DNA of 64,000 bases from Meconema thalassinum (Eukaryota; Arthropoda; Insecta; Orthoptera; Tettigoniidae), in the NCBI GenBank assembly GCA_946902985.2, contig OX336389.2, forward strand, positions 145,751,099 through 145,815,098, read 5' to 3'. Positions 54,001 to 64,000 of this stretch are shown one piece after another. The notes below the pieces were generated by a model, which was not told where the DNA came from, did no database searches, and worked only from the letters and a program-made list of their open reading frames with translations. Position numbers and translations under genes: made by a program. Numbering within the stretch: position 1 is the first letter of the stretch; each line of letters starts with the position of its first letter.

Positions 54001-54277
54001 AAGGGATACTTTGGACAGACAAGCTGCCAAACGCTTGAGAAGAACTAGACGCCAGAGATTCAGAGAACCACTTGTTGAGGGAGACCTTGTCCTTATAAGG
54101 AGACCCGGAATTTCAAGTCCTATAGACCGCATATATGGGAAATTTCTGTCTTTATATTATGGCCCCAGTCGTATCCGACAGCCTTTGAACAATGGAAGTT
54201 ATGTGATTGAAGACATTAGGACAGGAGAGCGCATTGGAACCTTCAATGCAGCTAATCTAAAAAAATATCACTTATGA
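51086..54277 (+). pseudogene. pol: protease, reverse transcriptase, RNase H, integrase; one internal stop
   Basis: Pol continues in the same frame as gag immediately after the UGA. Protease: VILIDTGAMISVIP near 51213-51255. RT: LFFxLDLVQSYYHI-type motif, KLPFGLKNAGAALIR and YVDDIIIAS. RNase H: ETDASAIGIGAILLQ, TTEIEAL and RTDHHALTF. A TAA at 53144-53146 then interrupts the frame. It continues with the integrase zinc region (HGGTDKT, ACDACQRNK) and DDE core (QDLYGPIP, LLTDHGSQYTS, ESNPAECVM), ending TGA 54275-54277. The internal TAA looks like a simple point lesion. Confidence 0.93.
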
Positions 54278-54320
54278 ATGAACTTTAAGTCAAATAAAAT
54301 GTCGTCCCAACATTTTATTT

Positions 54321-54339
54321 GAAACGACGGAGAGGCAGA
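54321..54339 (+). promoter_or_regulatory. polypurine tract region before the 3' LTR
   Basis: GAAACGACGGAGAGGCAGA directly precedes TGAACCCGCT, the LTR start. Confidence 0.6.
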
Positions 54340-56330
54340 TGAACCCGCTGAGCTAAGGTTCATGTGATATTTTTTTTATAACAGCACATTTATGATGACA
54401 CGTATTTATTTGAAGTTTTTATACAAGCAACTACTGAAGTATTATATCTTTGAGAGCAAAGAGCTCTAGCAATGTGACATTGCTACCATTTAAATGTCTT
54501 TGGTGTAAAAGACGGAATTATATTATTGTATTCAGATTTATAGCGTGTTTTTATACACGTATTCTTCGAGGTTTATAACCGATGGTAAAGTTATTATGAT
54601 GAGGCCAGTTGTACAGTTTTTTTTTTGCTTAAATCGCCGGCCTTGATAGTTAGTGTGTGTTGTGTCAGACAGCGCAGGAATGTTGTAGCCTGCAGCGACA
54701 CAAACTGGTTTGTGACCCAGTGCCCTTGAGAGCACGCTTCTATTATGAGACAGACTTATTTTGACAGAGGACAGAATGCTTGTTGTATTCACTCTTCCTT
54801 TCATTGCAATTTTAGCTCATGGAACCCAGTGTCCAACCACTATCTGATCACATGTTTTTATAGTTTGTGTTTTGTTAGTTAAACGCACTTTTGCGTGTAC
54901 CGTCGTTTGACGTGTACAGTTATGTCAGGTTTTCTATAGTAAGTTGTAGGCTGCCTTGTAAAAGGAGGTATTTATTGTATGAAGGTATTTGTGTGTACCT
55001 TGTCTGGGATTGTTCCCGTTGACCAGATGTTATTGGAGGGTGACTGTTGTGTGCAGGCCCATCCCAGAGTTATTGAACGCGAGCTGTGCGCCGCTGGTAA
55101 CTTGTGTTATCGTGTGTCCGAGTTGTTGTTGCTCGTTGAATGTATTCCGACTTTTGAGTCGAGGCTTTTGGTGGAGATTGATCTCAGTGGAGACACTCCG
55201 TGCCCAGGCTATTGTCAGTATTATTCGCCATAAACCAACGATAACCTAAACCGACATCTTAATAATAAAACGCATAATTTTGGTAAAACAAAAGCTAACT
55301 AACGAATTCTTTCTATCTAACCTTGTTCTTTTGCATTTGGAACCTGCTGACACGGCCGTGCTAATGAAGGTATTTCCTTTGAGGAAATGACTTAGAACAG
55401 CTGACAATTCTGTAGCGACCTGAAGCTTGCTCGAACCTTGAGTTCGTAGCTTGTGGAGCGCAGGCCATGCGATGTTAGACGTAGTCTTTACTACGCAGTC
55501 GTCACCGTAACTACACACATTAGATGACTATGGCTTACAAAGAGTAAACCAAGGTGCAGGCAGGCATTTTAATAAAACTGTTGTCTCTTTCATTAATTAT
55601 TTATGATGTACAAGTGTATGAATCCTACATGTTACCCTCTTGTGTGCTGTTAGCACCTAGTTCCTAAGAATAATTAGATGTTTTTTTATATGGCTGTTCA
55701 CTTAGCTTTGAATGTATTTGTTTTCTGTTACGGACGTCGTCGCCGTAAATTTTGTTATTAATTGATAGGACTTAGCTAGATGAATTAAGGTTAAATGTAA
55801 ATGTGGAGATGATATCATCCTAACTTAGATTTGTTTTGCTACCCTGTTAAATGTAAATTCTGATATTAGCTTGATCTTGTAACTTGACCTAGGGATTTGC
55901 GTCGTACCATTTTCCTAGTGTTGCTGTTGTTGCTTTGTTATTGTGAGATAGATCTTTCGCGAGGGTTTTCCGTAACTTCTCAGGTGGGGACCTGCTCTTT
56001 ATTTTTGTTTGTTTATTAGCTTGCGGATTAGCCGATTGAAACCCTCCGAACTAGGCTAGGGGCTTGTGAATTTTAATAATAAATTTTCACGGTGTTTTAC
56101 ATAAGTCTGGATGTTTATTTTCTCAGTCTAGTTTTTAAGGTGAACCTTTCCTTAGGCAGTCTATGGCCTTCGTCACCATGTACCACGATCCCTGTGGACT
56201 GCAGATTCTCGTGCCGCTATTGCCTATTAGGAAGGTCACCTGATCCTCACGGCAATTAGTTCCGACGGATGAGATGTTAGGGAAGTCATTGCGGTTGTTG
56301 GCTATCCTGACAGCTCCACCGACGGTCTCA
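54340..56330 (+). repeat. 3' LTR
   Basis: 1991 bp, TG...CA ends, matching 44011-44064 plus 46192-48105. It carries an 84-codon ATG frame (54979-55233) that is also open in the 5' LTR (46774-47028), with four amino-acid differences. Confidence 0.92.
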
Positions 56331-56760
56331 GTATACAGGAAGTTTATATTGTAGTAAGATTGAGTTACGTAAAAATACGGAACGGATTTACGTGTGAAAT
56401 GATAAAGCCCTATATCTTAAGTATTGTGTTCCCATCTTCAATGGGCATCTATCGCATTTATCTACTCTTGTGGATCCAAAACGAAGTCCACCTGTGAAAA
56501 GTAAGAAGCTACCAAATCTGCATGAAGGGAATTCACATAAGAGGATAAATCTGAAAGAAACTGTTTATATCCCGACCAATCACAGCCGACTGTGGCCGGT
56601 GAATTACAGCTAATTATGGTTTAACGAACACTAACTAACGTATCCAACTTCACCTAAGTTTATATGGGCCCTCTCCGCCCCTAGTTATTTTCTGTACAAA
56701 TATCTGCAACTTACTTTTGATAATAAAATATATTTTAAAAGATCAAATGCAAGAGGTATA
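56331..56760. other. unannotated sequence right of the LTR element
   Basis: No credible frame or repeat partner seen. Confidence 0.35.
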
Positions 56761-56763
56761 GGC

Positions 56764-56992
56764 CTACGTATTATCATGGTTGTAGCCGTTGTTTGCGTTA
56801 GGCTGTTGAGCATAACAATACGAAGCTCTGTGGCCCAGAGTGGATCTGCGTACAGCGAGCGATCCTTCCAAAAATCCATGTTTCTGCAATCGCCGTTGAA
56901 CGCATCCTAAGTGATTGCAGTAATATGGATCTTTGGGACAATCATTCGCCGTACGCTGATCCACTGTGGGCCGCAATTCTTTGTTTCTTATC
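56764..56992 (-). CDS. possible terminal exon of an unknown host gene
   Basis: An open frame of 76 codons starts just after a good acceptor (TTTGGTTGTGCAG ending at 56993) and ends at TAG 56764-56766. There is no ATG at its start. Composition is coding-like, with DCPKDPYYCNHLGC and LEGSLAVRRSTLGHRASYCY. A cluster of Cys and Tyr suggests an extracellular protein, but I recognise no family. No AATAAA is close. Chance remains possible. Confidence 0.3.
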
Positions 56993-56999
56993 CTGCACA

Positions 57000-58509
57000 A
57001 CCAAATTCTATAGAGCAAAGAATTAGCCTGCTAGACATGCTTAAATACTGCTCCGAAAATATTTTTGCCCGCCAAACTTCCTTTCTTGGGGAATCGGAGG
57101 CATCTTGGGTGCTTCGTTATATCACACTCACCCTCTATAGTACCAGGTCCTTCGTTCTTCGACATTGTGACAGATATTCTGATATTTATACGAATACGAT
57201 GTATAATATACGGCAATACAATTCCTTAATGAATATCCCCGTGGTTCATAATCACACAATTCACGGTCACGTAAAACTACAATCTTCCTCCCTTCCTTCC
57301 TTTCCTTAATGAATTCTCTTATGTTAGGATATCCAGCCCTGCGTACAGGGTTAAATTAGAATAAATACCTTTGCAGGGAAAGTAGGATCGGATAAAAACC
57401 TAACTAGGCCTACTTGAAATATCACATTTCACTCTTCCACCGAAGTTATATTTATAATAGGTCTATGTTCCTCTTCATTCTTCGCCTTCTCCTCTTCTTT
57501 TTTTCGTCTTCTGCATGCGCCACACATACAAAATCAACCTGGGAAAACTATGGGCGCACATGGATTCTTACAGCCACCCAGGTTTGACTACGGCCCCATT
57601 TTCACCTCAATACAGAAGTTACTATCGAGCTGTGTTCAAGAAAGTGAAGTGTTCATTTGTTGTGGTTGATTCCTTTAGGGGCTTTGCAACATCGAGGTTT
57701 TACGTAGTTTCCCTCTTCTACTCTAGAAGAGTGCTTGTGACCGTTCCTACTTTTAAATCCACTGCCTGTACCATGCCATTTCTTGTCCGAATTACTAATA
57801 TCCACATAACTACAGATTTCACAGAAAATCAGGGTATCAGGCAGGTTCAACACACAACCTGAAGATCTGTTGACCAGTACCAACATCACCAGAGAATCGT
57901 AGGTTTACTGAGAAGTTCAATTAATTAGCAATTACATGGGGCTGATGTCCAAAAAGGATCAAATCCTTAATAACGTAACAGCCACAGGTAGAACGGGTGA
58001 ATTTTGCCCATTCCTCCCCAGCTTGTTTCCATTGGTATTGATCCATTCTCAATTGTCGAACATGACCGATGTCTTACGAGTTGGCCACGAACTTATTAGG
58101 GCAGCAGACACATACAGAAGGATCAGATATACTTTTGAATGTATCAAACGTGTATATTGCTACACCGTCTCCAGGTGTGTAGGCGGTAATGCCCCCTTAT
58201 GTTATAACCACACTTCCAAAACGTAAGTTAAACCCTCGCACAAATGGCCTACCCATTGCTTTTAAGTCACTTAGTAAACCATCAGGTATTATTATAGTTA
58301 TTGTCATTGGGATTCTGTGTAAAACTATATTCAGCCAGAATAAGCCCAGTGAAACATTAACAGAGAATGCGAATAGGGAGTATTAGAGGCAACATTCTTC
58401 GGAAGCAAATAGGGAATATACAGTATTTGCAATGAAAGATATTCTCATAACATATCTGATAGCAACGGTGGAACGACCTGAGATTTAAGAAATTATATTA
58501 TATCTTCAT
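57000..58509. other. intergenic sequence with no convincing gene
   Basis: Only short frames, mostly opening on non-ATG codons. It includes the truncated SINE D listed separately. Confidence 0.4.
57235..57301 (+). mobile_element. 5'-truncated SINE family D with 13-bp target duplication
   Basis: TTCCTTAATGAAT is at 57222-57234 and 57302-57314. The body GGTCACGTAAAACTACAATC matches the tail of 37690-37895. Confidence 0.85.
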
Positions 58510-58518
58510 ATCGTAGGA

Positions 58519-58749
58519 AAAGGCCAACGGCCTAGCCGTGTTGAAACACCGGATCCCATGAGAACTCCGCAGTTAAGCAACGTTGGGTGCAGTCGGAACT
58601 TGGATGGTATGCCGGTTCTAGGCACTGCGCGCTTTTGGCCAACATAAGGAGGAGCGGAGAGGCCCTGGCCATCCTACCGCAAGTAAACTCCGGCTGGGGG
58701 TAGCCTCTTCGGAGGCTCGGACCTGCCTTCGGGTAGAATAACAATTAAA
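58519..58749 (+). mobile_element. 5S rRNA-derived SINE (SINE3 type) with 9-bp target duplication
   Basis: GGCCAACGGCCTAGCCGTGT opens a 5S-like head with the internal control region AGTTAAGCAACG and CTTGGATGGTATGCCGG, followed by a non-5S body (AGGAGGAGCGGAGAGGCCCT...). ATCGTAGGA flanks it at 58510-58518 and 58750-58758. Substitutions in the 5S part and the attached body show it is a retroposon rather than a 5S gene. Confidence 0.92.
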
Positions 58750-58759
58750 ATCGTAGGAT

Positions 58760-59360
58760 ACTAGCAGTGTTATGCCATGTTTGAAACAAAACTTGTCCCA
58801 AACGTAAGGCAAACAAAAAAAAACATAATTGATTAATCATTGCTTTATTTAGTCTTGCAAGATTAAGGTCTGGTGGCTTTCTCTTACATTTAACCAGATA
58901 TACATAGGGAATTTAGTTCAAATCTATTCGTTAGTATGGGAGTTACCTGCAGTTTAACATTGAACGATAAGGATGCTTGGAATCATACAGTGCAGCATGC
59001 GGGAGGAAGACTTGAAGGGTAAGACAAGTTGTGAAACTTTAGATTACAGGGGAAGGTCGTTACAACAGGGCTTTACGACGAGTTGGACAGCCAGAGCGAG
59101 ATTGGTCACCTCGAGGTGACTTAGTCCTGGTTTGTAAGTTGTAAAACGCAAAAGGAGTGTGACGGAAAAATGTGCACTTCCTTGTGCTTATTTGTCATAA
59201 GAGGAGGGCACTGAATGGCACAGTGTAGAATGATCTAAGTTTGGATTATGTTCTACGTGTATTCTTGGTACGTTAGCAGCACTCCAGACCAAAATGAATC
59301 TATGGCTAATTTATATTCGCATATTAGTGGGAGAATAGTCTTATTGAACTCACGACACTA
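58760..59360. other. unannotated sequence before the satellite
   Basis: No gene or repeat recognised. Confidence 0.4.
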
Positions 59361-59361
59361 A

Positions 59362-60556
59362 CCCGATGGTGATTACTGTATTCACCCCGCAACCCATGCA
59401 ACACAATACGATGGTAATAACTGTATTCTCCCCGCAACCCGTGTATCTCAACACGATGCTAATAACTGTATTCACCCCGCAACCCATGGATCACAACACG
59501 ATGCTAATAACTGTATTCACCCCGCAACCCCTGCACCACAACACGATGGTAATAACTGAATTCACCCCACAACCCATGTATCACAACACGATTGTAATAA
59601 CTGTATTCACCCCGCAACCCATGTATCACAACACGATGGTATTAACTGAATTCACCCCGCAACCCATGTATCACAACACGATGGTAATATCTGTATTCAC
59701 CCCGCAAACCATGCACCACACCACGATGCTAATAACTGTATTCACCCCGCAACCCATGCACCACAACACGATGGTAATAACTGCATTCACCCCGCAACCC
59801 ATGCACCACAACACGATGGTAATAACTGTATTCACCCCGCAACCCATGCACCACAACACGATGCTAATAACTGTATTCACCCCGCAACCCATGCAACACA
59901 CCACGATGCTAATAACTGAATTCGCCCCGCAACCCATGCACCACAACACGATGGTAATAACTGAATTCACCCCGCAACCCATGGATCACAACACGATGCT
60001 AATAACTGTATTCACCCCGCAACCCGTGTATCACAACACGATGGTAATAACTGTATTCCCCCCGCAACCCATGCACCACAACACGATGCTAATAACTGAA
60101 TTCACCCCGCAACCCATGCACCACAACACGATGGTAATAACTGTATTCGCCCCGCAACCCATGCACCACAACACGATGCTAATAACTGAATTCACCCCGC
60201 CATCCATGCACCTCAACACGATGCTAATAACTGTATTCACCCCGCAACCCATGCACCACAACACGATGGTAATAACTGTATTCACCCCGCAACCCATGCA
60301 CCACAACACGATGCTAATAACTGTATTCACCCCGCAACCCATGCACCACAACACGATGCTAATAACTGTATTCACCCCGCAACCCTTGGATCACAACACT
60401 ATACTAATAACTGTATTCACCCCGCAACCCATGCAACACAACGCGATGGTAATAACTGTATTCACCCCGCAACCCGTGTATCACAACACGATGCTAATAA
60501 CTGTATTCACCCCGCAACCCATGCACCACAAGACGAGGCTAATAACTGTATTCACA
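59362..60556. repeat. 45-bp satellite array 1, about 26.5 copies
   Basis: The unit contains AATAACTGTATTCACCCCGC and AACCCATGCACCACAACACG. Because 45 is divisible by three, frames stay open on both strands (a 422-codon plus frame of 15-residue units). Variation between units is largely amino-acid changing (GTA/CTA, GTA/GAA), so there is no sign of protein-level constraint. Confidence 0.97.
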
Positions 60557-62027
60557 GAATTTCTTTGCTACCTTCTGCACTATTCGAAGCAGCCTCTTCT
60601 CTTCGCTTCGACACTCGTGCAATGTATTGACTAGCTTCGCTTTCTCGATTGAGGTCTGCAAGATCCGATCTATACCAGACGGTTGGCCAACCATGGTCAT
60701 TCAGTGCTGTGCAACATTTTAAACTTCGTCATCAATGAAAATGCAAATCGGCATTTTTCGTCAGCTGGACCTGTTCCACTGGTTTCGAACTACAATCATT
60801 ATGTGTTAACTTACTACTTTACAATAATGTAATCTTCGTCAGATCTTTTATGTTTCGCTATTGAAACATATTTTAGTTAATTATGGTTCATACTGCATTC
60901 TCCTGATGAGACGAAAGTGCTACAAACGTGTGTGTGACAACTACAACTTTCTACAACTTGAGATAAGTACATCACTGTACTCTTAACTTTTCAGTGTCAG
61001 AATTCAGAATTCATCACTTAACCTAAAACTAGCTTGCCATAGTTTCTTTCTGGGGTCATGCATTGGCCGCTCAAATTTGTTAATGGCTCTTTAGCCTCAG
61101 TAGTGTTGTTTCAATTTATAATCTTATTAGAAATTCTTCCTAGCTCATTGACTTGAGTTTGTTTTTCAAATACTTATAAATGTTTACCATTCACTCTGGT
61201 TTCTGCCCATCTGGCTTGGATGAGAATTTCTTTTTTCATGGTCACTCATCATTGATTATTAATGATTTTCCCTTCTTTCTCGCATATTGGGATTTGGCTC
61301 CCAAATGCTTGCAAGTTGTTCATCACAATTAATGAAATTCTTGTCTCGCTTTTACCTTGCGATTTGCTCCCCGAGTACATGCAAATCATGAATTACAATT
61401 AATGGAATTCATTCTTTCCCTACTCGTGTATTGGCATTTGGCTCCAAAACACCCTTGCATACTTGTTTTCTATTATTTTGATTTGTAATGAGATCACCTC
61501 CCAGCTTGCTGGATGTTTTCTCTGTTACTTTCAATAATTACTCATTGTAAGAAAGTTAACAACTATTAGGATACTCTCCTCGCTCGTGTATTGGGATTTT
61601 GCTCCCAAACACTATCAAATCGTTAAAAACATGTTAATGGACTTTTTCTCTATTTTCAAACTGGGTTTTCTCCCCATTACATTGCAATTGTTCTATACCC
61701 TCGCATGGGACTATGGCTTATTATTACTCGTTATTCTTTTTAAGGACTTTGTTCTTTTTGAATCATTAGATTTTTCCTTTTCAATTATGTTAAAACCTAT
61801 CACTTATCCTTGTTATTCTCTGGTGTTGAAACTTATTGTTAAATAGGCTATTGCCTTGCTCTCATTATTTATGGATAAACTCATCAATTATCAGCAACTT
61901 GTTCTTCCTCATCTTTCACCCAAAACCGTCGTTCCATTATTTCCTCATAAAGTTCAAATGCTTTTGACTTGAGCTTATCTTCAAGTTCTTTCTTATAAAG
62001 GAAGTCTTGCATTGACTGATCTTTACC
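60557..62027. other. spacer between satellite arrays with diverged ~70-160-bp repeats
   Basis: Five imperfect copies of a block like TATTGGGATTTGGCTCCCAA occur near 61285, 61360, 61428, 61590 and 61660, spaced unevenly. No coding gene seen. Confidence 0.55.
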
Positions 62028-62925
62028 AACTGTATTCACCCCAGAACCCATTCAACAGAGCACGATACTAATAACTGTATTCACCCCGGAACCCAATCAA
62101 CACAACACGATACTAATAACTGTATTCACCCCAGAACCAATTCAACACAGAACGATACTAATAACTGTATTCACCCCAGAACCCATTCAACACTAGACGA
62201 TGCTAATAACTGTATTAACCCCGGAACCCATTCAACACAGCACGATACTAATAACTGTATTCACCCCAGAACCCAATCAACACAACACGAGGGTAATATA
62301 TGGTTTCACCCCGGAACCCATGCATCATAACACGATACAAAAAACTGTATTCACTCCAGATCCCAATCAACACAACACGATACTAATAACTGTATTCACC
62401 CCGGAACCCAATCAACACAACACGATACTAATAACTGTATTCACCCCAGAACCCAATCAACACAACACAATACTAATAACTGTATTCACCCCGGAACCCA
62501 ATCAACACAACACGATACTAATAATTGTATTCACCCCAGAACCCAATCAACACAACACGATACTAATAACTGTATTCACCCCGGAACCCAATCAACACAA
62601 CACGATACTAATAACTGTATTCACCCCAGAACCCAATCAACACAATACGATGCTAATAACTGTATTCACCCCGGAACCCAATCAACACAATACGATACTA
62701 ATAACTGTATTCACCCCAGAACCCAATCAACACAATGCGATACTAATAACTGTATTCACCCCGGAACCCAAACAACACAACACGATACTAATAACTGTAT
62801 TCACCCCGGATCCCAATCAACACAATACGATGGTAATATCTGTTTTCACCCGGAACCCATGCATAATAACACTATTTTAATAACGTTATAGGACCCGTGA
62901 CTCAAGCAACATAACACAATGCTAT
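62028..62925. repeat. 45-bp satellite array 2 with 90-bp higher-order period
   Basis: Same unit as array 1 with diagnostic differences (CCCCGGAACCCAATCAACAC). From about 62350 to 62800 units alternate CCCCAGA and CCCCGGA, a two-unit higher-order repeat. Confidence 0.96.
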
Positions 62926-63210
62926 TTGTCCTTGTCAGTAACGTTATTTACAGTAAGTATCGGAGTGAATGGTAGCTATTTGCAACTTGTATTTGCACGA
63001 ATAAATTAAGCGCTCGGCGATTCAGGCTGTGAATCACATTGCAGTCCGATAAATTCAGCAATGTTATTTAAAACATTGGAATGAATATACGTAATGCGTA
63101 TTCAAGTGCTGCGTACAATGGAAATAATGCTATTGAACTTGTAATTATGGTGACATAACCCAAATTTATCCGGTCTGAAAAAAACGTTATATAAAATGAA
63201 AGACTATTTA
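62926..63210. other. unannotated sequence between satellite and hairpin element
   Basis: AT-rich; no feature recognised. Confidence 0.35.
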
Positions 63211-63211
63211 T

Positions 63212-63392
63212 GAGCCATTGAGAGTCCAAGTAGTGTAAGTGCCCTCAGAATTGCAGAGAAGAGCAACCCTTATGGCTAGCCGGCGTAGCTCAGGGCAAGT
63301 AAGTGGAAGTGAGCATTACGTCTGTCAGCCATAAAGGTTGGCCTGGCCCGTTATTCCAAGAGAAGTTATGGAACTTGGGCTCTCAACGGCTC
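63212..63392. repeat. nested inverted repeat (possible MITE or long hairpin RNA)
   Basis: The outer stem pairs 63212-63231 with 63373-63392 (20 bp, two imperfect pairs). The inner stem pairs 63264-63277 (CAACCCTTATGGCT) with 63327-63340 (one mismatch). The loop contains GCGTAGCTCAGGGC, faintly tRNA-like. Confidence 0.65.
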
Positions 63393-63510
63393 GTATAGTA
63401 TCCATTTATTCGTTTTTCATCCGAATTACTTCATGACAGATATTTTGCTCTAAGTTACTCAATCTCTAATATAAAAAAAACAGTTATTTAATGAGCATTT
63501 TTTTTTTCAG

Positions 63511-63874
63511 CAAAGCTCGGTGTAGATTCACGCAGTACGTGGCCAACAAAGCAGACAAATTTGGCACAATATTCTGGCTATTGGTGGATGTTGATTCTAA
63601 GTATTTGCGCTACGGGTTTCCTTACCTTGGGAAAGACGATATGCGTCCTGCCAATGAGCCTCTGCCTGAAAATGTTATCATGAATCTCATGGGACCATAC
63701 CTCAAGAAAGGACGTAACGTGACCAACGATAACTTCTTTACATCGGTAAAGTTGGCTGAGAGGCTGGAGGAGCAGCAAACGAGTATTGTTGGAACAGTGA
63801 ATTGCGTGAGGAAGGAAATCACAAAGTCAATAATATCATCACGACGAATCTGTGCGAAAATATTGTACTCGTAG
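63511..63874 (+). pseudogene. piggyBac-type transposase exon fragment
   Basis: After a strong acceptor-like T-run and CAG (ending about 63511), the frame encodes RCRFTQYVANKADKFGTIFW, LLVDVDSKY, then an NVTNDNFFTSVKLAERL segment with the DDE-type Asp, and VGTVNCVRKEI: the RNase H-fold core of piggyBac-like transposases. The frame then degenerates to a stop at 63874. The next, 3', part of the protein is not recognisable to the window end. It may be a dead copy or one exon of a domesticated gene. Confidence 0.75.
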
Positions 63875-64000
63875 GCTACTTCAGAGAGAAGATAATACTA
63901 CCCTCACAGTGTATCAAGGAAGAAAAAACAAAAATATGCTTCTGCTAAGCACTCTACACCCGAGCGTTCAAGTGAGCGAAGGAGGGAAGAAGCTTCCCAA

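Larger units (their letters stand above)
44011..56330 (+). mobile_element. Gypsy-type LTR retrotransposon with long LTRs
   Basis: LTR, primer-binding site, gag, pol (protease-RT-RNase H-integrase), polypurine tract, LTR. No env-like frame follows the integrase. LTRs are ~98% alike over a 255-bp sample (five differences), so insertion is moderately recent. A matching target duplication is not evident: flanks are ...CTATGA on the left and GTATAC... on the right. Lesions: two frame changes in gag and one stop in pol. Confidence 0.93.

Noticed and set aside
53890..54132. Minus-strand frames across gag and pol as antisense genes
   Set aside because: They mirror the coding strand, many lack ATG starts, and none has a domain.
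58519..58640. Functional 5S rRNA gene
   Set aside because: It is fused to a non-5S body, carries substitutions and has a target duplication around the whole unit, so it is a SINE.
59366..60634. 422-codon open frame of 15-residue repeats as a structural protein gene
   Set aside because: The 45-bp unit is divisible by three, several frames on both strands are open, and unit variation is mostly amino-acid changing. It is a satellite.
62028..62925. CRISPR-like array
   Set aside because: There are no unique spacers between repeats, and the context is eukaryotic satellite DNA.

Overview
The window is repeat-rich nuclear DNA from an arthropod, most likely an insect with a large genome (an orthopteran-like genome would fit; the species is not provable from this sequence). 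I see no complete, ordinary host gene. Nearly everything is mobile DNA or its debris: an almost complete Maverick/Polinton, several tRNA-derived SINE families with crisp target-site duplications, a 5S-rRNA-derived SINE, decayed LINE, mariner, P-element-like and piggyBac-like pieces, one long-LTR Gypsy-type retrotransposon, and large satellite blocks.

Layout. 1-14922: a Polinton bounded by ~74-bp terminal inverted repeats. From left to right it holds a possible minus-strand two-exon acidic-protein gene whose intron carries a 520-bp tandem array and a SINE; the C-terminal polymerase half of protein-primed PolB (+); a minus-strand block (PLA2-like protein, two small ORFs, an exonuclease-like protein, a duplicated-domain protein, double-jelly-roll major capsid protein, single-jelly-roll minor capsid protein, adenain-like protease, pX-like protein, tail-fibre-like protein); then a plus-strand block (A32-like ATPase, a conserved Polinton protein, integrase with chromodomain). 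Genes are packed tightly. Most have a TATA-like element 29-41 nt from their ATG, often inside the 3' end of the upstream gene. The element looks non-autonomous now: PolB is N-terminally truncated and the ATPase has a frame break. The capsid, protease and integrase frames are open.

14923-17050: flanking tandem duplications, a C-rich minisatellite, a perfect nuclear-receptor-type palindrome, and three copies of a structured repeat whose stems show compensatory changes. 17085-19740: a decayed minus-strand LINE. 20340-43160: two inverted arms (left 20340-22200 plus 30790-36150; right 38925-43160), a decayed inverted duplication or two inverted copies of one large repeat. Insertions present in only one arm can be read against an empty site in the other. 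The left arm is split by about 8.6 kb of further repeats, including P-element-like transposase remains. 44011-56330: a Gypsy-type LTR retrotransposon with ~2-kb LTRs and gag and pol in the same frame separated by one UGA; its 5' LTR carries 2.1 kb that is missing from the 3' LTR. 56331-64000: a possible orphan exon, a 5S-derived SINE, two arrays of the same 45-bp satellite unit, a nested hairpin element, and a piggyBac-like transposase exon fragment.

The Polinton genes form one virus-like module (replication, integration, packaging ATPase, maturation protease, two capsid proteins, fibre, membrane-active PLA2). The remaining features are independent elements that have inserted into each other.
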